DNA of 64,000 bases, taken from positions 1 through 64,000 of the forward strand of contig NZ_LBMN02000005.1 in assembly GCF_001042485.2 (NCBI RefSeq). Reading direction: 5' to 3'. A program made the position numbers and the translations under genes. The notes under the pieces are model-generated. The model did not search any database and had not been told where the DNA came from. It saw only the letters and a program-made list of their open reading frames with translations. Shown here piece by piece: positions 29,363 through 38,055 of the stretch. The DNA is from Bacillus paralicheniformis. GTDB lineage: Bacteria > Bacillota > Bacilli > Bacillales > Bacillaceae. Position 1 is the stretch's first letter. Each line of letters starts with the position of its first letter.

Positions 29363-30234
29363 ATGGATATTCGCCAGTTAAAGTACTTTGTTACGATCGC
29401 ACAGGAAGGAAAGATTACAACGGCGGCGAAACGGCTTCATATCGCCCAGCCGCCCCTCTCCAGACAGTTGAAGCAGATGGAAGAGGAGCTCGGAGTCGTT
29501 TTATTTGACCGGAACAAAAAGAAAAACCTGACGCTGACCTATGAAGGAGAAGTGTTTTTGAAAAGAGCAAAAGAAATCCTGCACAAGCTTGAGGATTCCA
29601 TCTTGGAGGTTCGGGAGCTGCGTGAAGAAGTCAACGGAACCCTTGCCGTCGGTTCAACGATTTACTGTGCGGCTCTATTGCTCTCAAAAGTCTCGAAGAT
29701 CAGGGGAATGTACCCGAATTTAATGTTTAACATTTGGGAAGGTGAGCCTTCACGGCTGAGCGGGCTCTTGGAAAACCGGCAGATCGATGCGGCGGTCACG
29801 ACAACGCCTTTCCACAGCAAAAATATCGAAGCAAAGAGCCTGCCGGAGGTCCCATGCAAGCTCGTTCTTCCGGGGAATCAGTCGTATGGCTTAAAAGGGG
29901 AAGCCGGAATGAAAGAAATTGCCGGTCTGCGCTGATTCTGCTCAGACCGTCGCACGGAAAAGGGATTTATGATGAGGTCGTCCATCACTTTCACTCATTG
30001 GACCTTGAGCCGAGGGTCGTCTGTGAGTGCCATGATTCTACAACGCTCCTCAGCCTTGTCACCTCGGGATTCGGAGCAACGATTCTGCCGCTGTCCATGC
30101 TGCCGGCGCATTTTGCGCGTCATGTTCAGACATTGGAGATTCAAGACAATCCGTTCATTCTGCAGCCATCTGTCGTTTGGCGGGCCGGCAGTTTTCTGCC
30201 GAAGCCCGTAAGAGAGTTTTTGGCTTTATTTTGA
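29363..30234 (+). pseudogene. bsdA: LysR-type activator of the bsd operon, broken by a one-base frameshift
   Basis: The first 190 codons (ATG 29363, AAAAGGAG upstream) give the LysR HTH (MDIRQLKYFVTIAQEGKITT, AAKRLHIAQPPLSRQLKQME) and the first half of the effector domain, ending at TGA 29933-29935 after KEIAGLR. The rest (LILLRPSHGKGIYDEVVHHF to VREFLALF) continues in the next frame to 30234. Restoring one base at about 29930 gives a continuous protein of about 290 residues, the normal LysR length. BsdA activates bsdBCD in response to phenolic acids. Either a natural inactivation or a sequencing error. Confidence 0.88.
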
Positions 30235-30247
30235 TAATAAAAAAGAA

Positions 30248-30268
30248 AAGGCATCATGCCGATGCCTT
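30248..30268. terminator. Terminator between bsdA and rocF
   Basis: Stem AAGGCATC / GATGCCTT with loop ATGCC. The minus strand follows with TTTTCTTTTTTATT, so it mainly serves rocF; in the plus direction the T-run is interrupted. Confidence 0.75.
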
Positions 30269-30282
30269 CTCCTTTTCATTGG

Positions 30283-31176
30283 TTACAGCAGCTTCTTCCC
30301 TAACAGCGATTCGATCAGTTCGACGGCCGCCTCACCGGATTTATTTTTATGATCAAGTATCGGGTTGACTTCAACAAACTCGGCAGAAGTAATGATATCT
30401 GCGTCATAAAGCATTTCCATCGCCAAATGGCTTTCCCTGTAGCTGATGCCTCCGACGACAGGGGTGCCGACTCCCGGAGCGTCGCTCGGATCAAGACCGT
30501 CCAGATCGAGGCTCAGATGAATGCCGTCGCAATTTGCTGACAGATACTCGATCGTTTCCTCTATCACCTTCGTCATGCCAAGCCTGTCGATTTCGTGCAT
30601 GGTGTAGACTTTCATGCCGGTTTCACGGATATATTTGCGCTCTCCTTCATCAAGCGAGCGGGCACCAATGATGACGACATGCTCCGGCTTGACTTTCGGC
30701 GTATAGCCGTGAAGGTTGACCAGCTTTTCGTGGCCGACACCGAGACTTACCGCCAGCGGCATACCGTGGATGTTGCCTGACGGCGATGTCTCCAGCGTAT
30801 TTAAGTCGCCGTGTGCGTCATACCAAATCACGCCGAGTTGTTGATAATGCTTGGCTACCCCCGCCAATGTCCCGATGGCTATGCTGTGGTCTCCGCCCAA
30901 CACGAGCGGGAAGCGGCGCTGCTCGATGACATTGTCGACGATATCAGCCAGCTTGCGGTTTCCTTCGAGTACGGAAACTAAATTTTTCAGCCCTTCGTCT
31001 CCTTTTGGCTGATCGCGATTGATCGGCACATCGCCCAGATCATCGATATCATAGCCAAGCTCGGTCAGACGTTCCACGATATGAGCGTAGCGAATCGCGC
31101 TCGGTCCCATATCCACACCGCGCCGCGCCTGTCCCAAGTCCATCGGCATTCCAATCAGAGAAACTTGCTTATTCAT
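30283..31176 (-). CDS. rocF: Arginase
   Basis: 297 residues. Arginase converts arginine to ornithine and urea with a binuclear manganese site. Metal-binding motifs are intact: GGDHSIAIG, DAHGDLN and SLDLDGLDP. ATG 31176 is chosen over the in-frame 31191 because GAGGTG lies 7 bases upstream and the product then begins MNKQVSLIGMPMDLG like other Bacillus arginases. It overlaps the rocE stop by 8 bases. Last gene of the arginine catabolic set. Confidence 0.96.
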   Translation of the reverse strand: MNKQVSLIGMPMDLGQARRGVDMGPSAIRYAHIVERLTELGYDIDDLGDVPINRDQPKGDEGLKNLVSVLEGNRKLADIVDNVIEQRRFPLVLGGDHSIAIGTLAGVAKHYQQLGVIWYDAHGDLNTLETSPSGNIHGMPLAVSLGVGHEKLVNLHGYTPKVKPEHVVIIGARSLDEGERKYIRETGMKVYTMHEIDRLGMTKVIEETIEYLSANCDGIHLSLDLDGLDPSDAPGVGTPVVGGISYRESHLAMEMLYDADIITSAEFVEVNPILDHKNKSGEAAVELIESLLGKKLL

Positions 31177-32614
31177 CAATAACCACCTCATCGTTTGTTT
31201 TGTTTTGATAGATCAATGCTTCTTGTCGCTCAAGACCCTGGCGTTTTTTCACAAATACGTGATAAACAAAGTAGCAGGCCGACATGAACAAAATCCCGCA
31301 GTACAATGCCATCCTCTGCTCTGAATCAAAGGCAAGGCTCACAAGGACGGCGCTGTTTAAAATAAATCCCGTCAGCGGCAAATAAGGGTAAAGAGGCGTT
31401 TTAAATTTCAAGTCTTCAACCTTACCGCCTTCTTTAACATATCTTCTGCGAAATAGCAGCTGTGATACCGTAATCGTGATCCAGCCGACTTGTGCGCTTA
31501 AACCGGCTAGAGACAGAAGCCAGATGTAGAGCGTTTCCGCGGCAACTACGCTTGAGACGAGGGACAAACCCGCAAAACCGAGCGTGATCCACAGCGCATT
31601 CATCGGGATCCCTCTTTTATTGACCCGGCTTAAAGCCTGAGCGGCCATTCCTTCTTTCGCAAGAGAGTAAAGCATCCTTGTCGATGCGTACAAACCCGAA
31701 TTCGCCACCGATAATAAAGCAATTAAAATAACAAAGTTCATCAGATCGGCGGCATACGGAATGCCAATTTGTTCAAATACGACAACGAACGGGCTTTCAA
31801 CAACCCCCGCTTTTTCCCATGGAATCAACCCCGCCAGGACAAATACGGACAGGCCGAAAAACACAAGTGTCCGCCAGACCGTCTGTTTGATGGAGCGGGG
31901 CACCGTTTTTTCCGGATTTTCGCTTTCCCCCGCCGCGATCCCGATCAGCTCTGTCCCTTGAAAGGCAAAGTTGACGGTGATCATCGTGATAAAGATCGCG
32001 CCGAATCCGTTTGGAAAAATTCCGTCTCCAATCAGATTGGAAAAGAACGGTGCAGCCTGTCCGTCTTTCATATCGATAAATCCGAACATCGCGCCTCCGC
32101 CGAGGATAATAAACAGAAGGATGACGATAATTTTAATGCCGGACAGCCAAAATTCCGATTCCCCGAAGGCTTTCGCCGATAGCGCGTTAAGCGAAAAAAG
32201 CAGCAGACCGAAAATCAAACACCATATCCAGACGCCGACATCGGGAAACCACCTTTTCATCAGCTGCCCCGCCGACAGAAATTCCAAAGCAACCGTAACC
32301 GACCAGCCGAGCCAGTAGATCCAGCCGACGGCAAATCCTGTGGCAGGCCCGATAAATTTTGTCGCGTACGTCTGAAAAGAGCCTGAAACCGGCATTGCCA
32401 CTGCGAGCTCCCCGAGGCAAAGCATCGTAAAATACATGATCATTCCGCCCGCTAAATAAGAAAGAATCGCGCCGATCGGCCCGGCTTCATTGATCGTATA
32501 TCCTGTTCCAAGAAAAAAGCCGGTTCCGATGACGCCGCCAAGCGAGATCATAAACAAATGGCGTGATTTCATCGTTCTTTTCAGTGTATATTGTTCACGG
32601 TTTTCATGGTTCAA
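31169..32614 (-). CDS. rocE: Amino acid permease RocE (arginine/ornithine)
   Basis: About 481 residues with 12 hydrophobic segments, APC superfamily: SRHLFMISLGGVIGTGFFLG in helix 1 and FAFQGTELIGIAAGESENPE in helix 6 are typical. TTG 32614 is chosen (product opens MNHENREQYTLKRTMKSRHL) because the region before it, though open to 32734, is a noncoding leader with GGGGTGAAGGCGG just upstream. It imports arginine and ornithine for RocF and RocD. Confidence 0.93.
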   Translation of the reverse strand: MNHENREQYTLKRTMKSRHLFMISLGGVIGTGFFLGTGYTINEAGPIGAILSYLAGGMIMYFTMLCLGELAVAMPVSGSFQTYATKFIGPATGFAVGWIYWLGWSVTVALEFLSAGQLMKRWFPDVGVWIWCLIFGLLLFSLNALSAKAFGESEFWLSGIKIIVILLFIILGGGAMFGFIDMKDGQAAPFFSNLIGDGIFPNGFGAIFITMITVNFAFQGTELIGIAAGESENPEKTVPRSIKQTVWRTLVFFGLSVFVLAGLIPWEKAGVVESPFVVVFEQIGIPYAADLMNFVILIALLSVANSGLYASTRMLYSLAKEGMAAQALSRVNKRGIPMNALWITLGFAGLSLVSSVVAAETLYIWLLSLAGLSAQVGWITITVSQLLFRRRYVKEGGKVEDLKFKTPLYPYLPLTGFILNSAVLVSLAFDSEQRMALYCGILFMSACYFVYHVFVKKRQGLERQEALIYQNKTNDEVVIDE

Positions 32615-32750
32615 ACCGCCTTCACCCCTTCCGTTTCCATTCTCCCTAATGTCATCTCCCCCTATGACATATAGACTATTTTTTAAATCTTCTGAACATT
32701 TTCCTGATATTTCAATTTTTGACAAACTTCGCACATGCGGCGAAAAAACG

Positions 32751-32778
32751 GGCTGAACAATCCCCTTATTGTTCAGCC
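32751..32778 (-). terminator. Terminator-like hairpin between rocD and rocE
   Basis: An 11-bp stem GGCTGAACAAT / ATTGTTCAGCC with a 6-base loop, followed on the minus strand by CGTTTTTTCG. Located 8 bases after the rocD stop. No sigma-54 promoter was found before rocE, so it probably lowers rather than blocks rocEF transcription. Confidence 0.8.
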
Positions 32779-32785
32779 GTCCGCT

Positions 32786-33988
32786 TTACTTCGACAAAAC
32801 ACGGGTAATCTTTTCAATCGCCCAATCCAAATCCTCATTTGAAATAACAAGAGGAGGCGCAAAGCGAATCACCGTTTCATGCGTTTCTTTGCAGAGCAGG
32901 CCTTCTTCTTTCAAACGCTCGCAATACGGACGCGCCGCCTCGGTCAGCTCAACCCCAATGAACAGCCCTCTGCCGCGCACTTCTTTGATTTTTGGATTAT
33001 CGATTTGCGAGAGCTTCTCTTTAAAATATTCCCCGAGCTCCAGCGACCGTTCAGCGAGCCGCTCATCTTCCAACACTTCAAGGGCGGCGATCGATACGGC
33101 GCATGCAAGCGGGTTCCCTCCAAAAGTCGACCCGTGTGAGCCGGGATTAAACACGCCAAGCACATCTCTGTTTGCAGCAATACACGATATTGGGAACACG
33201 CCGCCTCCGAGCGCTTTTCCTAAAATGTACATGTCCGGTGTGACATCCTCCCAATCAGAGGCGAACATTTTGCCTGTTCGTGCAAGCCCTGACTGTATTT
33301 CGTCAGCGATAAACAAGACATTGCGTTCTTTACAGACTTCTGCAGCCTGTTTCAAAAAGCCTTCCGGCGGAATGACAATACCCGCTTCACCCTGAATCGG
33401 CTCAATTAAGAAAGCGGCCGTATTCGGTGTGATCGCCTGTTTCAGCGCCTCCAGATCCCCGTATGGAATCAGCTTGATGCCAGGAAGCATCGGCCCGAAA
33501 CCGCGTTTATACTCTTCTTCTGATGAAAGCGACACAGCCAGCATCGTCCGGCCGTGAAAATTGCCTACACATGCGATAATTTCAGCCTTATTGTCCGGAA
33601 CGCCTTTTACATCATAAGCCCAGCGCCGGGCTGCTTTAATCGCGGACTCAACCGCTTCCGCTCCGGTGTTCATCGGCAGAACCATATCTTTCCCCGTTAA
33701 TGAAGCGACCTTTTCATAGAAAGGACCAAGCTGGTCATTGTGAAAAGCTCTCGACGTCAAGGTGATTTTGTCGGCCTGATCTTTTAACGCCTGGATGATT
33801 TTCGGATGCCTGTGCCCTTGATTCACTGCGGAATAAGCGCTCAGCATATCCATGTATCGGTTGCCTTCCGGATCTTTCACCCACGTGCCTTCCGCTTCAG
33901 AAATCACGATCGGCAGAGGATGATAGTTATTCGCGCCAAAATGTGCGGTTTGCTTCATAATTTTCTCGGACTTTGATAGAACCGTCAT
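32786..33988 (-). CDS. rocD: Ornithine aminotransferase
   Basis: 400 residues, PLP-dependent class III aminotransferase converting ornithine and 2-oxoglutarate to glutamate semialdehyde and glutamate. Motifs: [47 protein letters not shown], and the PLP lysine in [17 protein letters not shown] preceded by AAGGAGG. First gene of rocDEF with a sigma-54 promoter 68-85 bases upstream. Confidence 0.97.
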   Translation of the reverse strand: MTVLSKSEKIMKQTAHFGANNYHPLPIVISEAEGTWVKDPEGNRYMDMLSAYSAVNQGHRHPKIIQALKDQADKITLTSRAFHNDQLGPFYEKVASLTGKDMVLPMNTGAEAVESAIKAARRWAYDVKGVPDNKAEIIACVGNFHGRTMLAVSLSSEEEYKRGFGPMLPGIKLIPYGDLEALKQAITPNTAAFLIEPIQGEAGIVIPPEGFLKQAAEVCKERNVLFIADEIQSGLARTGKMFASDWEDVTPDMYILGKALGGGVFPISCIAANRDVLGVFNPGSHGSTFGGNPLACAVSIAALEVLEDERLAERSLELGEYFKEKLSQIDNPKIKEVRGRGLFIGVELTEAARPYCERLKEEGLLCKETHETVIRFAPPLVISNEDLDWAIEKITRVLSK

Positions 33989-34055
33989 TCTGATTCCTCC
34001 TTCTTATTTTTGGACATACATGCCAGATGTCGTATTTTGTTTCACACTATTTTAT

Positions 34056-34073
34056 ATGCAAGGATCGTGCCAA
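34056..34073 (-). promoter_or_regulatory. Sigma-54 (SigL) promoter of rocDEF
   Basis: The minus strand reads TTGGCACGATCCTTGCAT, a near-perfect -24/-12 element (TTGGCAC-N5-TTGC). The intact rocR activator gene next to it makes the call strong. Confidence 0.92.
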
Positions 34074-34113
34074 TCTTAAAACCGCAAATTTTCAGAACAT
34101 TGCATGTATAATT

Positions 34114-34174
34114 CGCAAAAAATTTTGCGGTTTTTATTCAAAGGTGCAAAAATAAATGCATATTTTTTTGCACC
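34114..34174. promoter_or_regulatory. Candidate RocR upstream activating sequences
   Basis: Two inverted repeats lie between the rocD promoter and rocR: CGCAAAA-AA-TTTTGCG (34114-34129), and a longer repeat (34143-34174) with arms GGTGCAAAAATA and TATTTTTTTGCACC around a central ATGCAT. RocR binds paired palindromic sites upstream of its sigma-54 promoters and near its own start. Confidence 0.65.
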
Positions 34175-34230
34175 CTTATCAAATCTTCACTTACAATGGA
34201 GAGACAGTTACGAACAAAGGGGGATGTCAC

Positions 34231-35643
34231 TTGCTGAAGAATTATGATTTACTCAAGCTTATTTTTCAAAGAATTATAGATGAAATCGATATCGGCTTGC
34301 ATGTCGTCGACGAAAACGGCACATCTGTTGTCTATAACAAAAAAATGAGCCAGATTGAAGGGATGGATGTCAACGATGTGCTCGGCAAAAACGTGCTGGA
34401 CGTGTTTACCTTTGCCAGCCAATATGACAGCACTCTCCTGCAGGCGCTGCATCACGGGAAAACGAACAAAAACGTCAAGCAGACCTACTTCAATAACAAG
34501 GGCCAAGAAATTACGACCGTCAATCATACGTTTCCCATTATGGAAAACGGGAATACGAAAGGAGCGGTTGAGATTGCCAAAGATGTCACAAAGCTTGAAC
34601 GGCTGATCAGAGAAAATATGAACAAAACAGAAAACACAAAGTATACGTTTGACAGTCTGATCGGCGTCAGCCCGGCGTTCAAGGAAGTCATTGAACATGC
34701 AAAGCGGGCGACCCGGACCTCTTCCTCCATTCTCATCGTCGGCGACACCGGAACCGGAAAAGAACTGTTCGCCCAAAGTATACATAACGGAAGCCAGCGG
34801 TCGACTGGCCCATTCATCTCACAAAACTGCGCAGCCCTCCCGGAAAGCCTCGTCGAAGGCCTTTTATTCGGCACGGCCAAAGGCGCATTCACGGGTGCCG
34901 TCGATCGCCCGGGTCTTTTCGAACAAGCAGACGGCGGCACACTTCTCCTTGACGAGATCAATTCTTTGGACTTCAGCTTGCAGGCAAAGCTTTTGCGCGC
35001 CATTCAAGAAAAAACGATCAGGCGGATCGGCGCTTCGAAGGATACTCCGATCGATGTCAGGATCATCGCGACGATGAACGAAGATCCAGTCGACGCGGTC
35101 AGCGGGCAAAGACTGCGAAAAGATTTGTATTACAGGCTGAGTGTCGTCACCTTGTTCATTCCTCCATTAAAAGATCGAAAGGAAGATATCATGCCGCTCA
35201 CCCAGCATTTTATCGACAAATACAACGCATTGTTCCAAATGGAGGTCAAAGGTTTTGAAGAAGAGGTGCAGCGGTTTCTGCTTTCATATGATTGGCCGGG
35301 AAACGTCAGAGAACTTGAACATTTAATTGAAGGCGCCATGAATTTGATGTCTTACGAAGACAAACTCGAGCTGACGCACCTTCCATTGCAATACAGGACA
35401 AAACCAGCGGCAAAAAAGCAGCTGCCGCAGCAGGGCTATGATCTGTTCGCCCCGCTTCCTTCCGTCTCGGCAGCTCCTTTGAAGGAACAAATCGAGAATG
35501 CCGAAAAGTATTATATTCAAAAAACCGTTAAAAAATGCAATTACAATGTGTCCCAAGCGGCGCGGGTTCTGGGGATCAGCAGGCAGAGCCTGCAATACAG
35601 GCTTAAAAAATGGAAGATCCGTTTTGATCAGGAATCAGAATGA
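34231..35643 (+). CDS. rocR: Sigma-54-dependent transcriptional activator RocR
   Basis: 470 residues. An N-terminal PAS domain (DEIDIGLHVVDENGTSVVYN) senses ornithine/citrulline (known for RocR). Central AAA+ domain with Walker A GDTGTGKE, the sigma-54-contact loop GAFTGAVDRPG and Walker B GGTLLLDEINSL. C-terminal Fis-type HTH (SQAARVLGISRQSLQYRLKK). TTG 34231 is chosen with AAAGGGGGA upstream; a frame opening at 34156 runs through the UAS palindrome. Divergent from rocD, it activates rocDEF. Confidence 0.95.
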   Translation: MLKNYDLLKLIFQRIIDEIDIGLHVVDENGTSVVYNKKMSQIEGMDVNDVLGKNVLDVFTFASQYDSTLLQALHHGKTNKNVKQTYFNNKGQEITTVNHTFPIMENGNTKGAVEIAKDVTKLERLIRENMNKTENTKYTFDSLIGVSPAFKEVIEHAKRATRTSSSILIVGDTGTGKELFAQSIHNGSQRSTGPFISQNCAALPESLVEGLLFGTAKGAFTGAVDRPGLFEQADGGTLLLDEINSLDFSLQAKLLRAIQEKTIRRIGASKDTPIDVRIIATMNEDPVDAVSGQRLRKDLYYRLSVVTLFIPPLKDRKEDIMPLTQHFIDKYNALFQMEVKGFEEEVQRFLLSYDWPGNVRELEHLIEGAMNLMSYEDKLELTHLPLQYRTKPAAKKQLPQQGYDLFAPLPSVSAAPLKEQIENAEKYYIQKTVKKCNYNVSQAARVLGISRQSLQYRLKKWKIRFDQESE

Positions 35644-35664
35644 TTATCACTAAAAACGAATTTC

Positions 35665-35692
35665 TTGACTCATACTAAAAAAGGTTTATGCT
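35665..35692 (+). promoter_or_regulatory. Sigma-A promoter candidate of tcyABC
   Basis: TTGACT (35665-35670) and TATGCT (35687-35692) with 16-base spacing, about 65 bases before the tcyA start. Confidence 0.55.
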
Positions 35693-35758
35693 TTACTTTT
35701 GTAAGACCGTTAAGTACAATCATATCAACTAAATCCAATCAGAAAAGTGGGGAATAAA

Positions 35759-36565
35759 ATGAAGAAAGCAATATTCGCTGTATTACTGACGCTGTTGATC
35801 ACCGTGATGGCCGCATGCGGCGCGTCAGGGGACAATTCCAAGGATAAAAACGCAGCAGGCGACAGCCTCTGGTCTTCAATTAAAGATAAAGGCGTTTTGA
35901 CCGTCGGTACTGAAGGAACGTACGAACCATTTACATTCCACGATAAAAAAACAGATCAATTAACAGGTTATGATGTCGAAGTGATGCAGGAAGTCGCCAA
36001 GCGCCTCAACCTGAAAGCTGAATTTAAAGAAACGCAGTGGGACAGCATGTTTGCCGGCCTCAACTCCAAGCGTTTTGACGTCGTTGCCAACCAAGTCGGG
36101 AAAAAAGACCGTGAAAATCAGTATGATTTTTCCGATTCATATACAACTTCCCAAGCCGTCGTTGTCACAAAAGCGGACAACAACGATATAAAAGCTGAAG
36201 GGGACGTCAAAGGGAAAAAAGCTGCACAATCTTTGACAAGCAACTATAATGACCTTGCGAAAAACGCCGGCGCTGAAATCGAAGGCGTGGAAGGAATGGC
36301 TCAAGCGTTTCAGTTGATTCAGCAGGGCCGTGTCGACCTCACCTTTAACGATAAACTGGCGGTGCTGAACTATTTGAAGACATCAGGAAACAAAAACCTG
36401 AAAGTCGCTTTTGAAACAGGCGAGCCGCAAACTACGCATTTTGCTTTCCGCAAAGGAAGCGGCGAGCTGGTTGACAAGGTCAACTCCGCGCTGAAAGACA
36501 TGAAAGAGGATGGCACACTCGCGAAAATAGCGAAGAAATGGTTTGGCGAAGATGTTTCTAAATAA
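35759..36565 (+). CDS. tcyA: Cystine ABC transporter substrate-binding lipoprotein
   Basis: 268 residues. Lipoprotein signal with lipobox VMAAC (Cys about residue 19), then a type 2 (SBP_bac_3) polar amino acid binding fold: LTVGTEGTYEPFTFHDKKT, LTGYDVEVMQEVAKRL, KKWFGEDVSK. ATG 35759 follows AGTGGGG; the GTG at 35747 sits inside that site. First gene of tcyABC, which imports L-cystine in B. subtilis. Confidence 0.93.
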   Translation: MKKAIFAVLLTLLITVMAACGASGDNSKDKNAAGDSLWSSIKDKGVLTVGTEGTYEPFTFHDKKTDQLTGYDVEVMQEVAKRLNLKAEFKETQWDSMFAGLNSKRFDVVANQVGKKDRENQYDFSDSYTTSQAVVVTKADNNDIKAEGDVKGKKAAQSLTSNYNDLAKNAGAEIEGVEGMAQAFQLIQQGRVDLTFNDKLAVLNYLKTSGNKNLKVAFETGEPQTTHFAFRKGSGELVDKVNSALKDMKEDGTLAKIAKKWFGEDVSK

Positions 36566-37256
36566 TATACAAGCGGCGGCCATCGGCGCGGCGATCCCCT
36601 GGGATCTTGTGCGTGAATCATTTTGGCCGATCTTTTTAAGGGGAATCTATTACTCGATTCCCCTTGCCATTCTCTCTTTTATATTCGGTATGATCATCGC
36701 ATTGATCACGGCGCTGGCGAGAATGTCCAAATCCCGCATTTTAAGAGCGGTTTTCGGCATTTATGTCTCAGCGATCCGCGGAACGCCGCTGCTCGTTCAG
36801 CTATTCATTATTTTTTACTTGTTTCCAGCATTTCAAATCACGATTGACCCGTTTCCGAGCGCGATCATTGCCTTTTCATTAAATGTCGGCGCATATGCTT
36901 CGGAAATCATCAGGGCTTCCATCCTTTCCGTTCCGAAAGGGCAGTGGGAAGCGGCTTATTCGATTGGAATGACTCAAAAAACGGCCCTTACCAGGGTCAT
37001 CCTGCCGCAGGCTGTACGCGTGTCGATTCCGCCATTATCCAATACATTCATCAGCTTGGTTAAAGACACATCGCTTGCGTCACAAATTCTTGTTGCTGAA
37101 TTATTCCGGAAAGCCCAGGAAATCGGGGCCAGCAATCTAGACCAAATTTTAATCATTTATATGGAAGCCGCATTCATCTATTGGATCATCTGCTTTGTTC
37201 TCGCGCTTGTTCAGCAGCAGATTGAACGGCGATTGGACCGGTATGTGGCCAGGTAA
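36552..37256 (+). CDS. tcyB: Cystine ABC transporter permease
   Basis: 234 residues, His/Glu/Gln/Arg/opine-type permease with about 5 membrane segments and the EAA loop (PKGQWEAAYSIGMTQKTALT). The reading frame overlaps the end of tcyA; ATG 36552 gives the family length, TTG 36543 is an alternative, and neither has a clear ribosome site, which suggests coupling to tcyA. Confidence 0.92.
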   Translation: MFLNNIQAAAIGAAIPWDLVRESFWPIFLRGIYYSIPLAILSFIFGMIIALITALARMSKSRILRAVFGIYVSAIRGTPLLVQLFIIFYLFPAFQITIDPFPSAIIAFSLNVGAYASEIIRASILSVPKGQWEAAYSIGMTQKTALTRVILPQAVRVSIPPLSNTFISLVKDTSLASQILVAELFRKAQEIGASNLDQILIIYMEAAFIYWIICFVLALVQQQIERRLDRYVAR

Positions 37257-37271
37257 GGAGGGAAATAGACA

Positions 37272-38015
37272 ATGCTTGCGATCAAAGGGCTGAATAAATC
37301 CTTCGGCGAAAACGAGATCTTAAAAAAAATCGACCTGAACATCGAAAAAGGAAAAGTGATCGCCATCTTAGGGCCTTCCGGTTCCGGCAAGACGACGCTG
37401 CTTCGCTGCCTGAACGCTTTGGAAATTCCGAACCGCGGCATTCTTTCTTTTGACGATTTTACCATCGATTTTTCCAAGAAAAATAAACCGGCTGACCTCC
37501 TTCGACTGCGGAGAAAGTCGGGAATGGTGTTTCAGGCCTATCACCTGTTCCCGCACCGCACCGTGCTTGAAAATGTGATGGAAGGGCCGGTAAAAGTGCA
37601 AAAGCGCAATAAAGAAGAAGTCAAAAAGGAAGCCGTTCAGCTTCTGCAAAAGGTCGGCCTAGAAGACAAAATGGACCTTTATCCATTCCAGCTTTCCGGG
37701 GGACAGCAGCAGCGCGTCGGGATCGCCCGTGCTCTGGCCATCAAGCCAGAACTGATGCTTTTTGACGAGCCCACATCGGCGCTTGACCCCGAGCTGGTCG
37801 GTGAAGTGCTGAAAGTCATGAAAGACCTTGCAAATGAGGGCTGGACGATGGTTGTCGTCACCCACGAAATCAAATTCGCGCAGGATGTCGCAGACGAAGT
37901 CGTCTTTATCGACGGCGGCGTCATCGTCGAACAGGGTCCGCCTGAACAAATTTTCTCAGCCCCTAAGGAAGAACGAACAAAACAGTTTTTAAACCGGATT
38001 TTGAATCCTGTATAA
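37272..38015 (+). CDS. tcyC: Cystine ABC transporter ATPase
   Basis: 247 residues. Walker [11 protein letters not shown]-loop FQAYHLFPH, signature [15 protein letters not shown], Walker [15 protein letters not shown], switch His in [12 protein letters not shown] with AAGGAGGG upstream, 15 bases after tcyB. Closed by a strong terminator. Confidence 0.96.
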   Translation: MLAIKGLNKSFGENEILKKIDLNIEKGKVIAILGPSGSGKTTLLRCLNALEIPNRGILSFDDFTIDFSKKNKPADLLRLRRKSGMVFQAYHLFPHRTVLENVMEGPVKVQKRNKEEVKKEAVQLLQKVGLEDKMDLYPFQLSGGQQQRVGIARALAIKPELMLFDEPTSALDPELVGEVLKVMKDLANEGWTMVVVTHEIKFAQDVADEVVFIDGGVIVEQGPPEQIFSAPKEERTKQFLNRILNPV

Positions 38016-38019
38016 ACAA

Positions 38020-38055
38020 AACAGCCTGATCTCTCTGGATCAGGCTGTTCTTTTT
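38020..38055. terminator. Bidirectional terminator between tcyC and tlpC
   Basis: A 12-bp stem AACAGCCTGATC / GATCAGGCTGTT with loop TCTCTG, followed by CTTTTTTATT; on the minus strand a T-run also follows. Confidence 0.9.
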
